From: Aestuariibacter sp.
GTDB lineage: Bacteria > Pseudomonadota > Gammaproteobacteria > Enterobacterales > Alteromonadaceae
Length of the DNA: 64,000 nt
Direction of reading: 5' to 3'
NCBI GenBank assembly: GCA_017794925.1
Contig: CP051238.1
Span: 3,799,328-3,863,327, forward strand
Positions within the stretch are counted from its first letter, which is position 1. Each line of letters opens with the position of its first letter. The translations under genes were made by a program, and so were the position numbers. The notes below the pieces were generated by a model. It saw only the letters and a program-made list of their open reading frames with translations, was not told the origin of the DNA and made no database searches. Shown here in pieces: positions 27,705 through 36,595 of this stretch.

Positions 27705-28751
27705 TCAACAAATCCTTGGCAGTTGTTCTCCCACCAGCATATCCAGAATACGCTCTCCGCCGAAGTGGGTTTTCACCAGTACCCGATTGTATTTCGACTC
27801 AATCACTTCGCCTATTATGGCTGAGTCCTGCCCTGCAGGATGCGCGCGCATCGCTTTCAGCACAGCCTCTGCGGACTCGGCAGGCACAGAAGCAACTAAT
27901 TTACCTTCGTTAGCAAAATACAACGCATCAAGGCCAAGAATTTCACACACACCACGCACGGTATCGCGAACCGGAATATGCTCTTCCTGCAGGCGAATAC
28001 TGACATTGGAGGATTCTGCGAACTCGCACAGTACTGTCGCCACCCCACCCCGGGAAGCATCGCGCACAGCATGGATATCCGGGCAGACGGCCAACATGGT
28101 TTGCATTAAATCGTTCAACGCCTGACAGTCGGTTTTAAGCTCAACGTCCAGCGCAAGATCGCCCCGGGCATTGAGGATTGCAGCGCCGTGATCACCAATC
28201 AGGCCATTCACAATGATTTTGTCACCCGGCCGACAATTCGCTGCGGAAATATCCACGCCTTCTGGAATAACGCCAATGCCACTGGTATTAATAAAAATCT
28301 TGTCGCCTTTGCCCTTGGGCACGACTTTGGTATCGCCGGTGACAATGGTCACGCCGGCTTTATCGGCAGCCGCTTTCATTGAGGACACAACCCGACGTAA
28401 CAAGGCGACGTCCAACCCTTCTTCCAGGATCATGCCACAGGACAGGTATTTGGGTATTGCACCTGACACCGCAATATCATTGACCGTGCCGTTGACGGCC
28501 AACGAGCCAATATCGCCGCCGGGGAATTCTACCGGATCAACCACGTAGGAGTCTGTGGTAAACGCCAGTTTGGCACCGCTTTGCATTAAATCGGCTAACT
28601 CAAAACGCGCCTGATCTTCAAGTTGCTCCAGATCTTTGTTGGCAAATGTGCCCACAAACACATCTTCAATCAGGTCGCGCATGGCTTTACCACCGGCACC
28701 ATGTGCCATGGTAATGGTGGTCGCACGTAAGGTTCTTGTTGTTTTAGTCAT
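27705..28751 (-). CDS. hypE: Hydrogenase maturation protein HypE
   Basis: Dehydrates the carbamoyl group that HypF puts on its C-terminal cysteine, making the thiocyanate from which the CN ligands of the NiFe site come. 348 residues with a PurM-like ATP-binding fold. The essential C-terminal PRIC ending is present with Cys as the last residue. It is last gene of the long hupD-to-hypE transcription unit, 17 bp after hypD. Confidence 0.96.
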   Translation of the reverse strand: MTKTTRTLRATTITMAHGAGGKAMRDLIEDVFVGTFANKDLEQLEDQARFELADLMQSGAKLAFTTDSYVVDPVEFPGGDIGSLAVNGTVNDIAVSGAIPKYLSCGMILEEGLDVALLRRVVSSMKAAADKAGVTIVTGDTKVVPKGKGDKIFINTSGIGVIPEGVDISAANCRPGDKIIVNGLIGDHGAAILNARGDLALDVELKTDCQALNDLMQTMLAVCPDIHAVRDASRGGVATVLCEFAESSNVSIRLQEEHIPVRDTVRGVCEILGLDALYFANEGKLVASVPAESAEAVLKAMRAHPAGQDSAIIGEVIESKYNRVLVKTHFGGERILDMLVGEQLPRIC

Positions 28752-28768
28752 ACTGCTTACTCAATGAT

Positions 28769-29896
28769 TTATACGGCTTGGCGGATGTCGATTTTGCCGT
28801 AGCTATAATAGGCAGAGCACGCCCCTTCAGTGGAGACCATTAACGCGCCAATGGGCGTTTCAGGATTGCACTGTTCACCGAACAATTTGCATTCCCAGGG
28901 CTTCAATACGCCTTTGAGTACTTCACCACACTGACAGGCTTTGGGGTCCGCCACATGAGCAGGCTCCACAGCAAAAATGCGCTCGGCATCAAAGCGAGCG
29001 TATTTTTCACGAATACGCACACCGGAGTGATCAATAGAGCCCAATCCGCGCCATTCAAAGAATTCGCGTAATTCGAAAACTTCGCCGACCGCTTTTAAAG
29101 CATTACTATTGCCTTGCTCAGGCACAATACGCTTGTATTGGTTTTCCACCTGAGCACGGCCCGCTTTAATTTGTTCCACCACCATCAGCATGGATTGCAG
29201 GATATCCAGCGGCTCAAATCCCGCAATCACCAACGGCCGTTTATAGTGACCGGCAATAAATTCATAGGGCGCCGATCCAATTACCATAGAGACATGCCCT
29301 GGCCCCAAAAAGCCGTCGATCACCATATCCGGCGAATCCAAAATGGCTTTAATAGTAGGAATAATGGTGATGTGATTGCAGAACAGCGAGAAGTTAGTAA
29401 TGCCTTCCCTGTCTGCTTGTAGCAGCGTTAACGCCGTGCTCGGCATGGTGGTTTCAAAACCGAGCCCAAAAAATACGACGTTCTTGTGAGGGTTTTTACG
29501 CGCAATATCCAATGCATCCATTGGTGAATAGACCATGCGCACATCACAGCCATCTGAATTCGCCTGCTGTAAACTTTTACGCGACCCCGGTACCCTCATG
29601 GCGTCACCAAAGGTGGTAAAAATCACGTCAGGCTGTTCTGCGATCGCCACACAATCATCCACGCGTCCCATGGGTAATACACATACCGGGCAGCCCGGCC
29701 CGTGTACCATTTCAATTTTGTCAGGCAGCAATTCTTCCAACCCGTAGCGGAAAATCGAGTGAGTATGGCCGCCGCACACTTCCATAATTTGCAGCGGGCG
29801 ATCGCGGGTAACAGGGATTTCTTCCACGACTGCATGAATGCGTTCCAGCACGCGTTTAGCCATATCCGGGTCACGGAATTCATCAACATACTTCAT
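28769..29896 (-). CDS. hypD: Hydrogenase maturation protein HypD
   Basis: Iron-sulfur scaffold on which, with HypC, the Fe(CN)2CO unit is assembled. 375 residues from ATG 29896, chosen over an open frame reaching 30034 because a GGAG ribosome site precedes it and MKYVDEFRDPD is the family start. Motifs include CGGHTHS (Cys41), HGPGCPVC (Cys69, Cys72) and the C-terminal 4Fe-4S cysteines (CQCGEVL, C in WECKLFGEQC). It starts 2 bp after the SIS-protein stop. Confidence 0.96.
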   Translation of the reverse strand: MKYVDEFRDPDMAKRVLERIHAVVEEIPVTRDRPLQIMEVCGGHTHSIFRYGLEELLPDKIEMVHGPGCPVCVLPMGRVDDCVAIAEQPDVIFTTFGDAMRVPGSRKSLQQANSDGCDVRMVYSPMDALDIARKNPHKNVVFFGLGFETTMPSTALTLLQADREGITNFSLFCNHITIIPTIKAILDSPDMVIDGFLGPGHVSMVIGSAPYEFIAGHYKRPLVIAGFEPLDILQSMLMVVEQIKAGRAQVENQYKRIVPEQGNSNALKAVGEVFELREFFEWRGLGSIDHSGVRIREKYARFDAERIFAVEPAHVADPKACQCGEVLKGVLKPWECKLFGEQCNPETPIGALMVSTEGACSAYYSYGKIDIRQAV

Positions 29897-29898
29897 GG

Positions 29899-30633
29899 TT
29901 ACTTCTCCTCGGATGGCAAGGGGGCGGTTGGATTGTCTGCAAGTAGACTGTGCACCAGATCCCACAAAATGTGGTAACAGGCCAAATGACATTCCTGAAT
30001 GCGGTGAATACTGTCGCTGGGTACCTTCAGACATACGTCAGCCAGTTGCTTTGCGGCGATATCACCACCTGACTGACCGGTAAATGCAATCACCCGCATA
30101 CCTATCGACCGCGCTTTTCGGCACGCTTCTACCAGGTTGGCGGAGTTACCACTGGTGGAAAACACCACCAGCGAGTCGCAGGAATTAGCCAGTGCCGATA
30201 GCTGACGGGTCAGTACGTGTTCAACACCCACATCGTTACTTACCGCCGTGATCATGGCAGTGTCTTGCGACAAGTTGATCGCCGGTAGCGCTTTTCGCCC
30301 TGTGGTAACCGGGTGCATAAACTCAACGGCCAGATGGGCTGCGTCACAAGAGGAGCCACCATTGCCTGCCGTTAGCAGTTTGCCTGACTGTCGATAGGCG
30401 TCGGCAATATAGCGGGCAGCCTGCAATAGGTCGGCGCTGTGGCGGTTGAAAAACGCTTCTTTGACTCGAATGCTGTCTGTCGCCTTTGCTGTAATTGACT
30501 GTAACAACGCCGCATCAAGCTGTGAATTCCCGGCTTCATTGGGTGTATTCACCGTCGCGGGTTTCTCAGCGAACGGATAAAGCGCTGCCAGAATCGATTG
30601 ATTGGCATCAGGGTGATTTGATTGATTGCTCAT
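29899..30633 (-). CDS. SIS-domain protein, GmhA-like phosphoheptose isomerase, in the hyp operon
   Basis: 244 residues. A sugar-isomerase (SIS) domain follows a ~50-residue N-terminal extension that GmhA enzymes (~190 residues) lack. GmhA motifs are clear: GNGGSSCDAAH at 90-100, FSTSGNSANLVEA, and an IQE..H helix (IQECHLACYH) near the C-terminus with the His/Glu used for metal and catalysis in sedoheptulose-7-phosphate isomerase. It lies in tight series between hypC and hypD, so it is certainly cotranscribed with them. Its role in hydrogenase assembly, if any, is unknown; canonical HypA-F maturation has no sugar step. Confidence 0.82.
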   Translation of the reverse strand: MSNQSNHPDANQSILAALYPFAEKPATVNTPNEAGNSQLDAALLQSITAKATDSIRVKEAFFNRHSADLLQAARYIADAYRQSGKLLTAGNGGSSCDAAHLAVEFMHPVTTGRKALPAINLSQDTAMITAVSNDVGVEHVLTRQLSALANSCDSLVVFSTSGNSANLVEACRKARSIGMRVIAFTGQSGGDIAAKQLADVCLKVPSDSIHRIQECHLACYHILWDLVHSLLADNPTAPLPSEEK

Positions 30634-30643
30634 GATTCGCTAC

Positions 30644-30919
30644 TCAGGCGCCGTGCTGCATGGCGTCCAGCTCTTCTTGCAACTCGCCAATTTCGGCAAG
30701 AATTTGCAGAGTCCGCTGCACCTCTTCTTCGTCGATAATGCTCATGGCAAAGCCAACATGGACTAACGCCCAACTGCCGACCAGCGACTGCAAATTGCCA
30801 TCAGCTGGTACCACACAACTCAGGTTCGCCTCTCGCTTTACACCGGATACCTGCACAACCCCGGTTTGCAACGCTTCGTCGGTAATCGAGACGATTTGAC
30901 CGGGAATACCTAAACACAT
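30644..30919 (-). CDS. hypC: Hydrogenase maturation chaperone HypC
   Basis: 91-residue chaperone that carries iron with HypD and delivers it to the large-subunit precursor. The essential N-terminal MCLGIPGQ with Cys2 is present. It follows hupR by 15 bp. The paralogous HupF is elsewhere in the same operon, so this copy probably serves the general HypCD complex. Confidence 0.95.
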   Translation of the reverse strand: MCLGIPGQIVSITDEALQTGVVQVSGVKREANLSCVVPADGNLQSLVGSWALVHVGFAMSIIDEEEVQRTLQILAEIGELQEELDAMQHGA

Positions 30920-30934
30920 ACCAATTCTCCCCGT

Positions 30935-32410
30935 TTAATGCTGTTTAGTGGGATCAGTGTCACCGGTTTTCTCGAGCTCATAGCGTTCAAGTTTAGAGCG
31001 CAAGCCAACCCGGGATAACCCCAATTCCAACGACGCACTGCTTTTGTTCCAGCGATGCCGAATGAGGGTTTCACGTAAAATACGTTTTTCCAGTAACTCC
31101 ACCTTTTCTTTTAAGGTGCCTTCGAGTCCCGCAAACATATCAATATCGTCGTCTTCGGCGTCTGGCGCTGCGCGCAATACGCGAGGGTTTAACAGATCAG
31201 CGGTCAGCCATTCGCCTTCGCACATCACCAGCATGCGACGCACCTCGTTTTGCAATTCACGCACATTACCAGGCCAGCTATATCGCTTCATACAGGCAAT
31301 CGCCTCTTCGCTGAAACCTTTTACCGGTTTATCAAACTGATGCATGGCATTTTGCAGAAAGTTGTTAGCCAGTACTGGTATATCGATGGTACGGCGAGAC
31401 AATGCGGGTAATTCAAGGGTAACCTCAGCAAGTCGGAAATACAGATCCTGACGGAAACGCCCGGCGCGAACTTCTTCCTCTAAATCCCGGTTGGTCGACG
31501 CCACAATGCGAACGTTAACCTGGCGACGTTGTTGTTCACCCAGCCTGCGAATTTCGCGTTCTTGTAACACACGCAGTAGCTTTACCTGAAAGGCCGGGCT
31601 GATTTCACCTATCTCATCAAGAAAAATAGTGCCGCCATCGGCCTGCTCAAATAAACCCACATGGTCGGTAATGGCACCGGTGAACGACCCTTTTTTATGG
31701 CCGAATAATTCAGACGCGAGTAATTCGTCGGGCATCGCACCGCAGTTTTCCACCACGAAGGGCCGGTCTGCACGCAGGCTGTTATAGTGCAGCGCTCTGG
31801 CGAATAGCTCTTTACCTGCACCAGACGGACCAGTTACCAATACAGATACGTCGTAAGGCGCTATTTTTCCGACCTGATCGCAAATCTTGTTGAGCGGGCT
31901 TTGCGCATGGCGTTTGATTTCGTTGAGATCGAAACTGCTTCGCAATTGGGCTTTCTTCTCGACAACCTGCTGCTCAGCCTGGGTTTCCGTTAGTCGCATT
32001 TCCATATTCAGCAAGGCATTTTCGCTTTGTAACGCGCACATTCGACACGCACTTCGGATGGTCATGAGTAAGCTTTCCGGATGCCATGGCTTGGTGATGT
32101 ATTGCAGGATCCCGGCTTCGTTGAGCCCCTTAATAATGTCCTCTGAATCGGTATACCCCGACAAAATAAGGCGTGCGACTTTAGGCCAACGCTCCCGCAC
32201 TTCAGTGAGCAGTTCAACGCCAGTGCGATCCGGCATACGCTGATCACATAAAATCACCTGAACATCATTGTCTTCGAGAAGACGCAATGCCACTTGCGCA
32301 CTATTTGCGGTCAGCACATCAAATTCTTCATCCAGCGTGCGTTCCAGCGTTTCAAGAGAACGCACTTCATCGTCGACACACAAGACTACCGGGCGTGTTG
32401 AGGCAGGCAT
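30935..32410 (-). CDS. hupR: NtrC-type hydrogenase transcription activator HupR/HoxA
   Basis: 491 residues. The receiver domain (1-125) has phospho-acceptor Asp56. A coiled linker leads to the AAA+ domain, with Walker A GPSGAGKE (194-201), sigma-54 contact loop GSFTGA (241-246) and Walker B FLDE (Asp265). A C-terminal Fis-type helix-turn-helix (SSASLELGLSRVGLRSKL) follows. In R. capsulatus and Ralstonia the unphosphorylated form activates hydrogenase genes and HupT/HoxJ phosphorylation turns it off. The intact loop and the -24/-12 sites upstream of hupE and hupS suggest it acts with sigma-54 here. It overlaps hypB by one base. Confidence 0.93.
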   Translation of the reverse strand: MPASTRPVVLCVDDEVRSLETLERTLDEEFDVLTANSAQVALRLLEDNDVQVILCDQRMPDRTGVELLTEVRERWPKVARLILSGYTDSEDIIKGLNEAGILQYITKPWHPESLLMTIRSACRMCALQSENALLNMEMRLTETQAEQQVVEKKAQLRSSFDLNEIKRHAQSPLNKICDQVGKIAPYDVSVLVTGPSGAGKELFARALHYNSLRADRPFVVENCGAMPDELLASELFGHKKGSFTGAITDHVGLFEQADGGTIFLDEIGEISPAFQVKLLRVLQEREIRRLGEQQRRQVNVRIVASTNRDLEEEVRAGRFRQDLYFRLAEVTLELPALSRRTIDIPVLANNFLQNAMHQFDKPVKGFSEEAIACMKRYSWPGNVRELQNEVRRMLVMCEGEWLTADLLNPRVLRAAPDAEDDDIDMFAGLEGTLKEKVELLEKRILRETLIRHRWNKSSASLELGLSRVGLRSKLERYELEKTGDTDPTKQH

Positions 32411-33393
32411 TACAAGATCGCCTTAAACTGTTCAATTTGCTGCTGCAGGATTTGAATACGCGACTCAATAATGGATGTCCGTTTGTGACTGATCCAGTCA
32501 ATCCACTGGTCCATTCCCTCTCCGCTTTTGGCCGACAGTTGGATGATTTTAATGTCCGGGTTAACGCGTTTTGCATATTCAATACAACGCTCAACATCGA
32601 AATCCAGATACGGCAACAAATCCGTTTTATTCAGGATCATGAGTTCCGAAGCATGAAACATATCGGGATATTTCAGCGGTTTGTCTTCGCCTTCCGTTAC
32701 CGACAAAATGGACACTTTGGCGGCTTCGCCCAGGTCAAACGATGCCGGACACACCAAATTGCCAACATTTTCAATAAACAACACACCACCGGTTAAGTCG
32801 GAAAAATTCTCCATGGCATGACCGACCATGTGAGCGTCCAGGTGGCAGCCTTTGCCTGTGTTGATTTGCACCGCCTGTACACCGGTTTCGCGAATACGGT
32901 CGGCGTCGTTAGCAGTTTGCTGATCACCTTCGATCACCCCTACGGTATAGCGGGATTTGATGTGATTAATGGTTTCTGTGAGCAACGTTGTTTTGCCTGA
33001 GCCAGGACTGGACACCAGATTCAAAACAAACATTGATTGTTGCGCAAAGCGCGCCCTGTTTTGTGCCGCATACTGGTTATTTTTGCCCAGAATATCCTGC
33101 TCTATCTGCACCATTCGGCTTTGGCTCAGGCCCGCGACGTGAGCGTGAGCCGGCCCTTTGCCAAAATGAATATTGTCGCCTTCGCTTTCAATTCCTGCAT
33201 GGTCGTGCTCATGATGGTGATGTTCATGACTGTGAGTATGCTCACCGTCATGATGAGTGTGGTGGTGACCATGAAGATCATCATCATGGCCATGATTATG
33301 TGAATGAGCATGGCTATGGGAGTGCGAATGGCTATGGGAGTGATCATGCTCGATGCTGACTTCGCCTTCTGAACAACCGCAAACTGTACACAT
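32410..33393 (-). CDS. hypB: Hydrogenase nickel incorporation GTPase HypB, with histidine-rich region
   Basis: 327-residue GTPase that, with HypA, inserts nickel into the large subunit. The N-terminal high-affinity nickel motif is CTVCGC (Cys2, Cys5, Cys7). Residues 16-65 contain 26 histidines, a nickel-storage stretch like that of rhizobial HypB. Walker A is SSPGSGKTT (128-136) and later G-motifs include NKTD. It lies 2 bp after hypA and overlaps hupR. Confidence 0.96.
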   Translation of the reverse strand: MCTVCGCSEGEVSIEHDHSHSHSHSHSHAHSHNHGHDDDLHGHHHTHHDGEHTHSHEHHHHEHDHAGIESEGDNIHFGKGPAHAHVAGLSQSRMVQIEQDILGKNNQYAAQNRARFAQQSMFVLNLVSSPGSGKTTLLTETINHIKSRYTVGVIEGDQQTANDADRIRETGVQAVQINTGKGCHLDAHMVGHAMENFSDLTGGVLFIENVGNLVCPASFDLGEAAKVSILSVTEGEDKPLKYPDMFHASELMILNKTDLLPYLDFDVERCIEYAKRVNPDIKIIQLSAKSGEGMDQWIDWISHKRTSIIESRIQILQQQIEQFKAIL

Positions 33394-33395
33394 GG

Positions 33396-33737
33396 TTAAG
33401 CTACCTCTAGTTCTTTTATTCTCATTTCATCGCCCTGCGTTATCTGTAAGTGATAACTGCCACAAACAGGGCAACTGTCATAGCGCTGCGTGACCGGGAC
33501 GGTATCCAGACACTGTAAGCAAAACGCTTTTCCGGGTAATTTGATAATGTGCAGACTGGCGCCTTCTGCCAGACTCTCTTTTATCACTACGTCAAAACAG
33601 AAGGTCAACGCGTCTGTTTCAATAGCGGCAAGGGGGCCAATTTCCAGCCACACTGCCTTCACTTTCTCGAATGACTTGCTGACAGCCTGTTCTTCGAGAA
33701 CTTGTAAAATGCCTTCTGCAATAGACATCTCATGCAT
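33396..33737 (-). CDS. hypA: Hydrogenase nickel metallochaperone HypA
   Basis: 113 residues. The N-terminal MHEMSIAEGIL supplies the nickel-binding Met1-His2. Two CxxC pairs (CLQC and CPVC) form the zinc site. It delivers Ni2+ to the hydrogenase large subunit together with HypB. It overlaps the hupK stop by 8 bp. Confidence 0.95.
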   Translation of the reverse strand: MHEMSIAEGILQVLEEQAVSKSFEKVKAVWLEIGPLAAIETDALTFCFDVVIKESLAEGASLHIIKLPGKAFCLQCLDTVPVTQRYDSCPVCGSYHLQITQGDEMRIKELEVA

Positions 33738-34908
33738 GAATCACCTCCAACTGCCAGGGTACACATGGGTCGAGCAAAGTAATCAGTATTTCACTTACCG
33801 GTTTAACCTGTTTTCGCGGTAGCGTTAGCCCCGATAACATGGTTTTCAATGTACCATGCGGGTGAAAGTTCCACTCTGTCGGCGCGATAATCTGATAATC
33901 TTTTACTGTATTATTTTCAGATAGTTGAACCCGATGGAACAAGGTTCCTCTGGCGGTCTCCACTATAGCGCACCCTTTACTTTTGACTGAATCGACCTTT
34001 TTATCACCTTCAGAGATTATCGATTCAAAACGCGCTTCAGCCTGACGTATTTCGTCAAACAACGTGCGAACTCGCGCAGTTACATTCTTACCCTTTTGTT
34101 TTCGCGATGCGGTGTTATTTGTTAACTGACATCTGGCCCAACTGCCCGTTTCCTGTGGCAGTCCTGCTACCGTTGGTTGCAAACAAAACGCCGTAGCCGA
34201 AGGCGCATCCAAAGCGTGAATGACGCCGGTAACCACATCTTGATTACCCAATAGTAACCTGTTTGCAGCAACACCAAACGGGTATTCATCGCACGCGGTC
34301 AATAATTCGCAACGTTCAGAAGAAATCCCCAGCTTGGCCAACGATGAATTTTTTTTATATTTTAAAACAAAGTGTTGCATTGCTTCTCGCAAGTGCAACT
34401 GTAATTCATCCAGCACTTGCTTTGGGTCGAGCTCCGAATCTTTTGACCCCTCTACTACCTGAGGGTCGACAGTCAGACTCCAGTCAAGCCTGCGTTTGCA
34501 CGTATTAAACCAGTCCACTATATGACACAGCTTAGACTTATTCTGCGGTGTCCAGTTGATCACCCAACTGAACACTTGTTCTCGCAACGATTCTGCCATG
34601 AGCAACGCCTCACGCGCTCTGATTACTTCAGTTGAAACCGGCTTATTGAGTGCACTTTCAATTGCTTGCAACGCGGCAACGAGCTGACCTACACCACAGA
34701 CGTAAAACAATGACGGCATGAGCGCCAATACTTGTTCAACGCTTCTGCCAACAAAAATTCGACTCGCAACCATAGGGCGGGAATTATGTATCAGCACATC
34801 GGTAATGCGATCCCGCAAATAGACCACCTGAATGTTAAGACCGGCGGTTTTCGGCTGAGCCGATTCAGGTTTGGTGTTGCGATTGGCTAACTCTGCAGCA
34901 ATGTTCAC
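33730..34908 (-). CDS. hupK: HupK/HoxV large-subunit-like assembly protein
   Basis: 392 residues. It resembles a [NiFe]-hydrogenase large subunit (ETARGTLFHRVQL and YQIIAPTEWNFHPHG segments) but has lost the active-site ligands. The N-terminal RxCGxC is reduced to VCGVG (only Cys71) and the C-terminal DPCxxC to DPCVPW (only Cys382). HupK/HoxV proteins are scaffolds that hold the Fe(CN)2CO unit before transfer to the real large subunit. Sequence conservation is low in the middle. It is in the operon between hupJ and hypA, overlapping both. Confidence 0.85.
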   Translation of the reverse strand: MNIAAELANRNTKPESAQPKTAGLNIQVVYLRDRITDVLIHNSRPMVASRIFVGRSVEQVLALMPSLFYVCGVGQLVAALQAIESALNKPVSTEVIRAREALLMAESLREQVFSWVINWTPQNKSKLCHIVDWFNTCKRRLDWSLTVDPQVVEGSKDSELDPKQVLDELQLHLREAMQHFVLKYKKNSSLAKLGISSERCELLTACDEYPFGVAANRLLLGNQDVVTGVIHALDAPSATAFCLQPTVAGLPQETGSWARCQLTNNTASRKQKGKNVTARVRTLFDEIRQAEARFESIISEGDKKVDSVKSKGCAIVETARGTLFHRVQLSENNTVKDYQIIAPTEWNFHPHGTLKTMLSGLTLPRKQVKPVSEILITLLDPCVPWQLEVIHA

Positions 34909-35489
34909 GATTTCCCTGCCTCACTTCTACGCAGCCCGCCGGTTAAAAATGCACGGCGACTAAGCCCCTCTGGCAACTCATTTGGTTGAACTGAAGAGTC
35001 AGATTCTCCCGTATCCTTTGCCTGTTTGGCATCTTGCTCTTCCAGTATTCGATGCTGTTCAGCCATTACCTTACGCGTCTGATGCCGCTCAGATTCAGAC
35101 TTGTGTTGTTCGTCGAATAGCGCAGACAATACTGCGGTTGCCGTTTCCAGGGCCACAGCCTGATCAGAAAACTCAAACATGGGTGAAAACACCGAGCAGG
35201 TTGCATAGTCGCCCAGACGTTCATCATTAGCGCAGATGAATTCATATTGCCCAGATGGAAACTGCAAATAAAACGTCTGCCCTTGTTCGAAAGCGTGCGA
35301 TTCAGCAGGACCGGTGGGTAATAACAACACATTCATACACCAGGGTGTGACTACCACCCCAATATCATAGCTATCCCATTTTCTAAACGCGGTAGCATCA
35401 ATGGATAACTGTTTGTTGTAAACCGGCAGGTCAACCATTTTGCCGTCTACTGACTGATAAAACGCGAGGACCGCAGCTTTGTGATCCAC
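34905..35489 (-). CDS. hupJ: [NiFe]-hydrogenase assembly chaperone, HybE/HupJ family
   Basis: 194 residues. The central part matches the HybE family (VVVTPWCMNVLLLP and the FPSGQYEF segment). HybE-type chaperones hold the Tat-exported small and large subunits back until maturation is complete. A C-terminal extension (~130-194) ends in SRRAFLTGGLRR, which in HupJ is often separate from the HybE core. It overlaps hupK by 4 bp and follows the rubredoxin gene by 2 bp. Confidence 0.88.
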   Translation of the reverse strand: MDHKAAVLAFYQSVDGKMVDLPVYNKQLSIDATAFRKWDSYDIGVVVTPWCMNVLLLPTGPAESHAFEQGQTFYLQFPSGQYEFICANDERLGDYATCSVFSPMFEFSDQAVALETATAVLSALFDEQHKSESERHQTRKVMAEQHRILEEQDAKQAKDTGESDSSVQPNELPEGLSRRAFLTGGLRRSEAGKS

Positions 35490-35491
35490 CG

Positions 35492-35713
35492 CTACTCCTC
35501 GATTACCATAAACTGGTCACGGTCTCCGTCACATTCGGGACAGCGCCAGAAATCGGGAAGTTTCACAAATGGCGTACCAGGTGGTACCTGCCAGACTTCA
35601 TCGCCTTTCAGCGGGTCGTACACGTACCAGCATATTTTGCATTCCAGTTTGGCATCAGCTTCAATCCGACTGTCATCGCCAAGGTAACTACCTTCAAAAC
35701 CCTGAAAACTCAT
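35492..35713 (-). CDS. hupI: Rubredoxin HupI
   Basis: 73-residue rubredoxin. The iron is bound by Cys25-x2-Cys28 and Cys58-x2-Cys61, with the usual aromatic core (WYVYDP, FWRCPEC). In uptake-hydrogenase operons HupI is needed for full activity in air, probably as an electron carrier in small-subunit cluster assembly. It is 9 bp from hupH and 2 bp from hupJ. Confidence 0.93.
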   Translation of the reverse strand: MSFQGFEGSYLGDDSRIEADAKLECKICWYVYDPLKGDEVWQVPPGTPFVKLPDFWRCPECDGDRDQFMVIEE

Positions 35714-35722
35714 AACACTGCC

Positions 35723-36586
35723 TTACATTAACGCGTCGCGGATTTCTTCCAAACGAATAGCAGAATCAGCCAGGTCTTCCGGAGCTGCGCAAGCAACGGC
35801 TGGCATTGCCACAATTTCCAACGTATCCAGAATCAGTTGATCCGTACTGTTGTAATACTGCACCCGCCACAGACCATCTACCTGAGTTGACGTGATGCGA
35901 CAGTTTCCGTAGCCACGCGATAAGATGGTTACGCAGCCCGTGCCTGTAGTAGTGGTGAGGCTGTAGTGATCTTCGGGTGAAAAAGGCAACAAAGACAGGT
36001 TTATCACGTGCGACGCCATGTCTGGTTGTTGTTTGTATTGTTCTGACGTTTCGGCGATTTCTACCAATACCGACGGCGCATTAAGCAGCCCCTCAGGCAA
36101 GGCCTCGATGCGTTCAGTAAGATTTACTTTTGTCGCAAAAGCTTGTTCGCGCACGCACTCCGGAATTTCAGCTACTTCAATCGCTTCCGACAGCACGTTA
36201 CCCTGCTCATCAAAGGTGCGGAGTCGCCATATGCCGGCCATTACCGTTTCCTGAATACGAACAGGGCGCTCCCCCTCAATCAGGACACTGACTTCACCTT
36301 CGCCTAAAATCTGGTTTAACAGGTTCAAATCCGCTTCGGGTAACTCAGTTAAGGTAAGTACACTGCCTTGCCCGTTGTCATTGATCTGAGCCAGCATTAA
36401 CTGGATATCGGCCAGAATGCCCATCGCTTGCGGGCAACGCTCAAGCTCGCTTTCTTCCGGGAAGGACGGCATGTCGTAAGTGCTCATCTCAGAAGGCATC
36501 TTCATGTAGTCCAGCACCATATCGCCTTCTGGCTGACTACCCGGCCCTGCAGGCACGTTGACGATGTTTATACTAATGTCACGCAT
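35723..36586 (-). CDS. hupH: Hydrogenase expression/formation protein HupH
   Basis: 287 residues, acidic, with the HupH/HyaF family pattern (LLNQILGEGEVSVLIEG near 89-105 and ITSTQVDGLWRVQYYNSTDQ near 235). HupH is required for processing or assembly of oxygen-exposed uptake hydrogenases; its biochemical action is not known. It is cotranscribed between hupG and hupI. Confidence 0.9.
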   Translation of the reverse strand: MRDISINIVNVPAGPGSQPEGDMVLDYMKMPSEMSTYDMPSFPEESELERCPQAMGILADIQLMLAQINDNGQGSVLTLTELPEADLNLLNQILGEGEVSVLIEGERPVRIQETVMAGIWRLRTFDEQGNVLSEAIEVAEIPECVREQAFATKVNLTERIEALPEGLLNAPSVLVEIAETSEQYKQQPDMASHVINLSLLPFSPEDHYSLTTTTGTGCVTILSRGYGNCRITSTQVDGLWRVQYYNSTDQLILDTLEIVAMPAVACAAPEDLADSAIRLEEIRDALM

Positions 36587-36595
36587 ATTAAATCC

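Noticed and set aside
33037..33359. Long open frames on the plus strand opposite hypB, rich in Met/Val or His-like repeats
   Set aside because: They are reading-frame shadows of the CAT/CAC histidine repeat of hypB, with no ribosome site or family match.
32410..33393. His-coding repeat in hypB as a CRISPR-like or tandem DNA repeat array
   Set aside because: Repeat units are irregular, lack spacers and stay in frame with a known nickel-binding protein tract.
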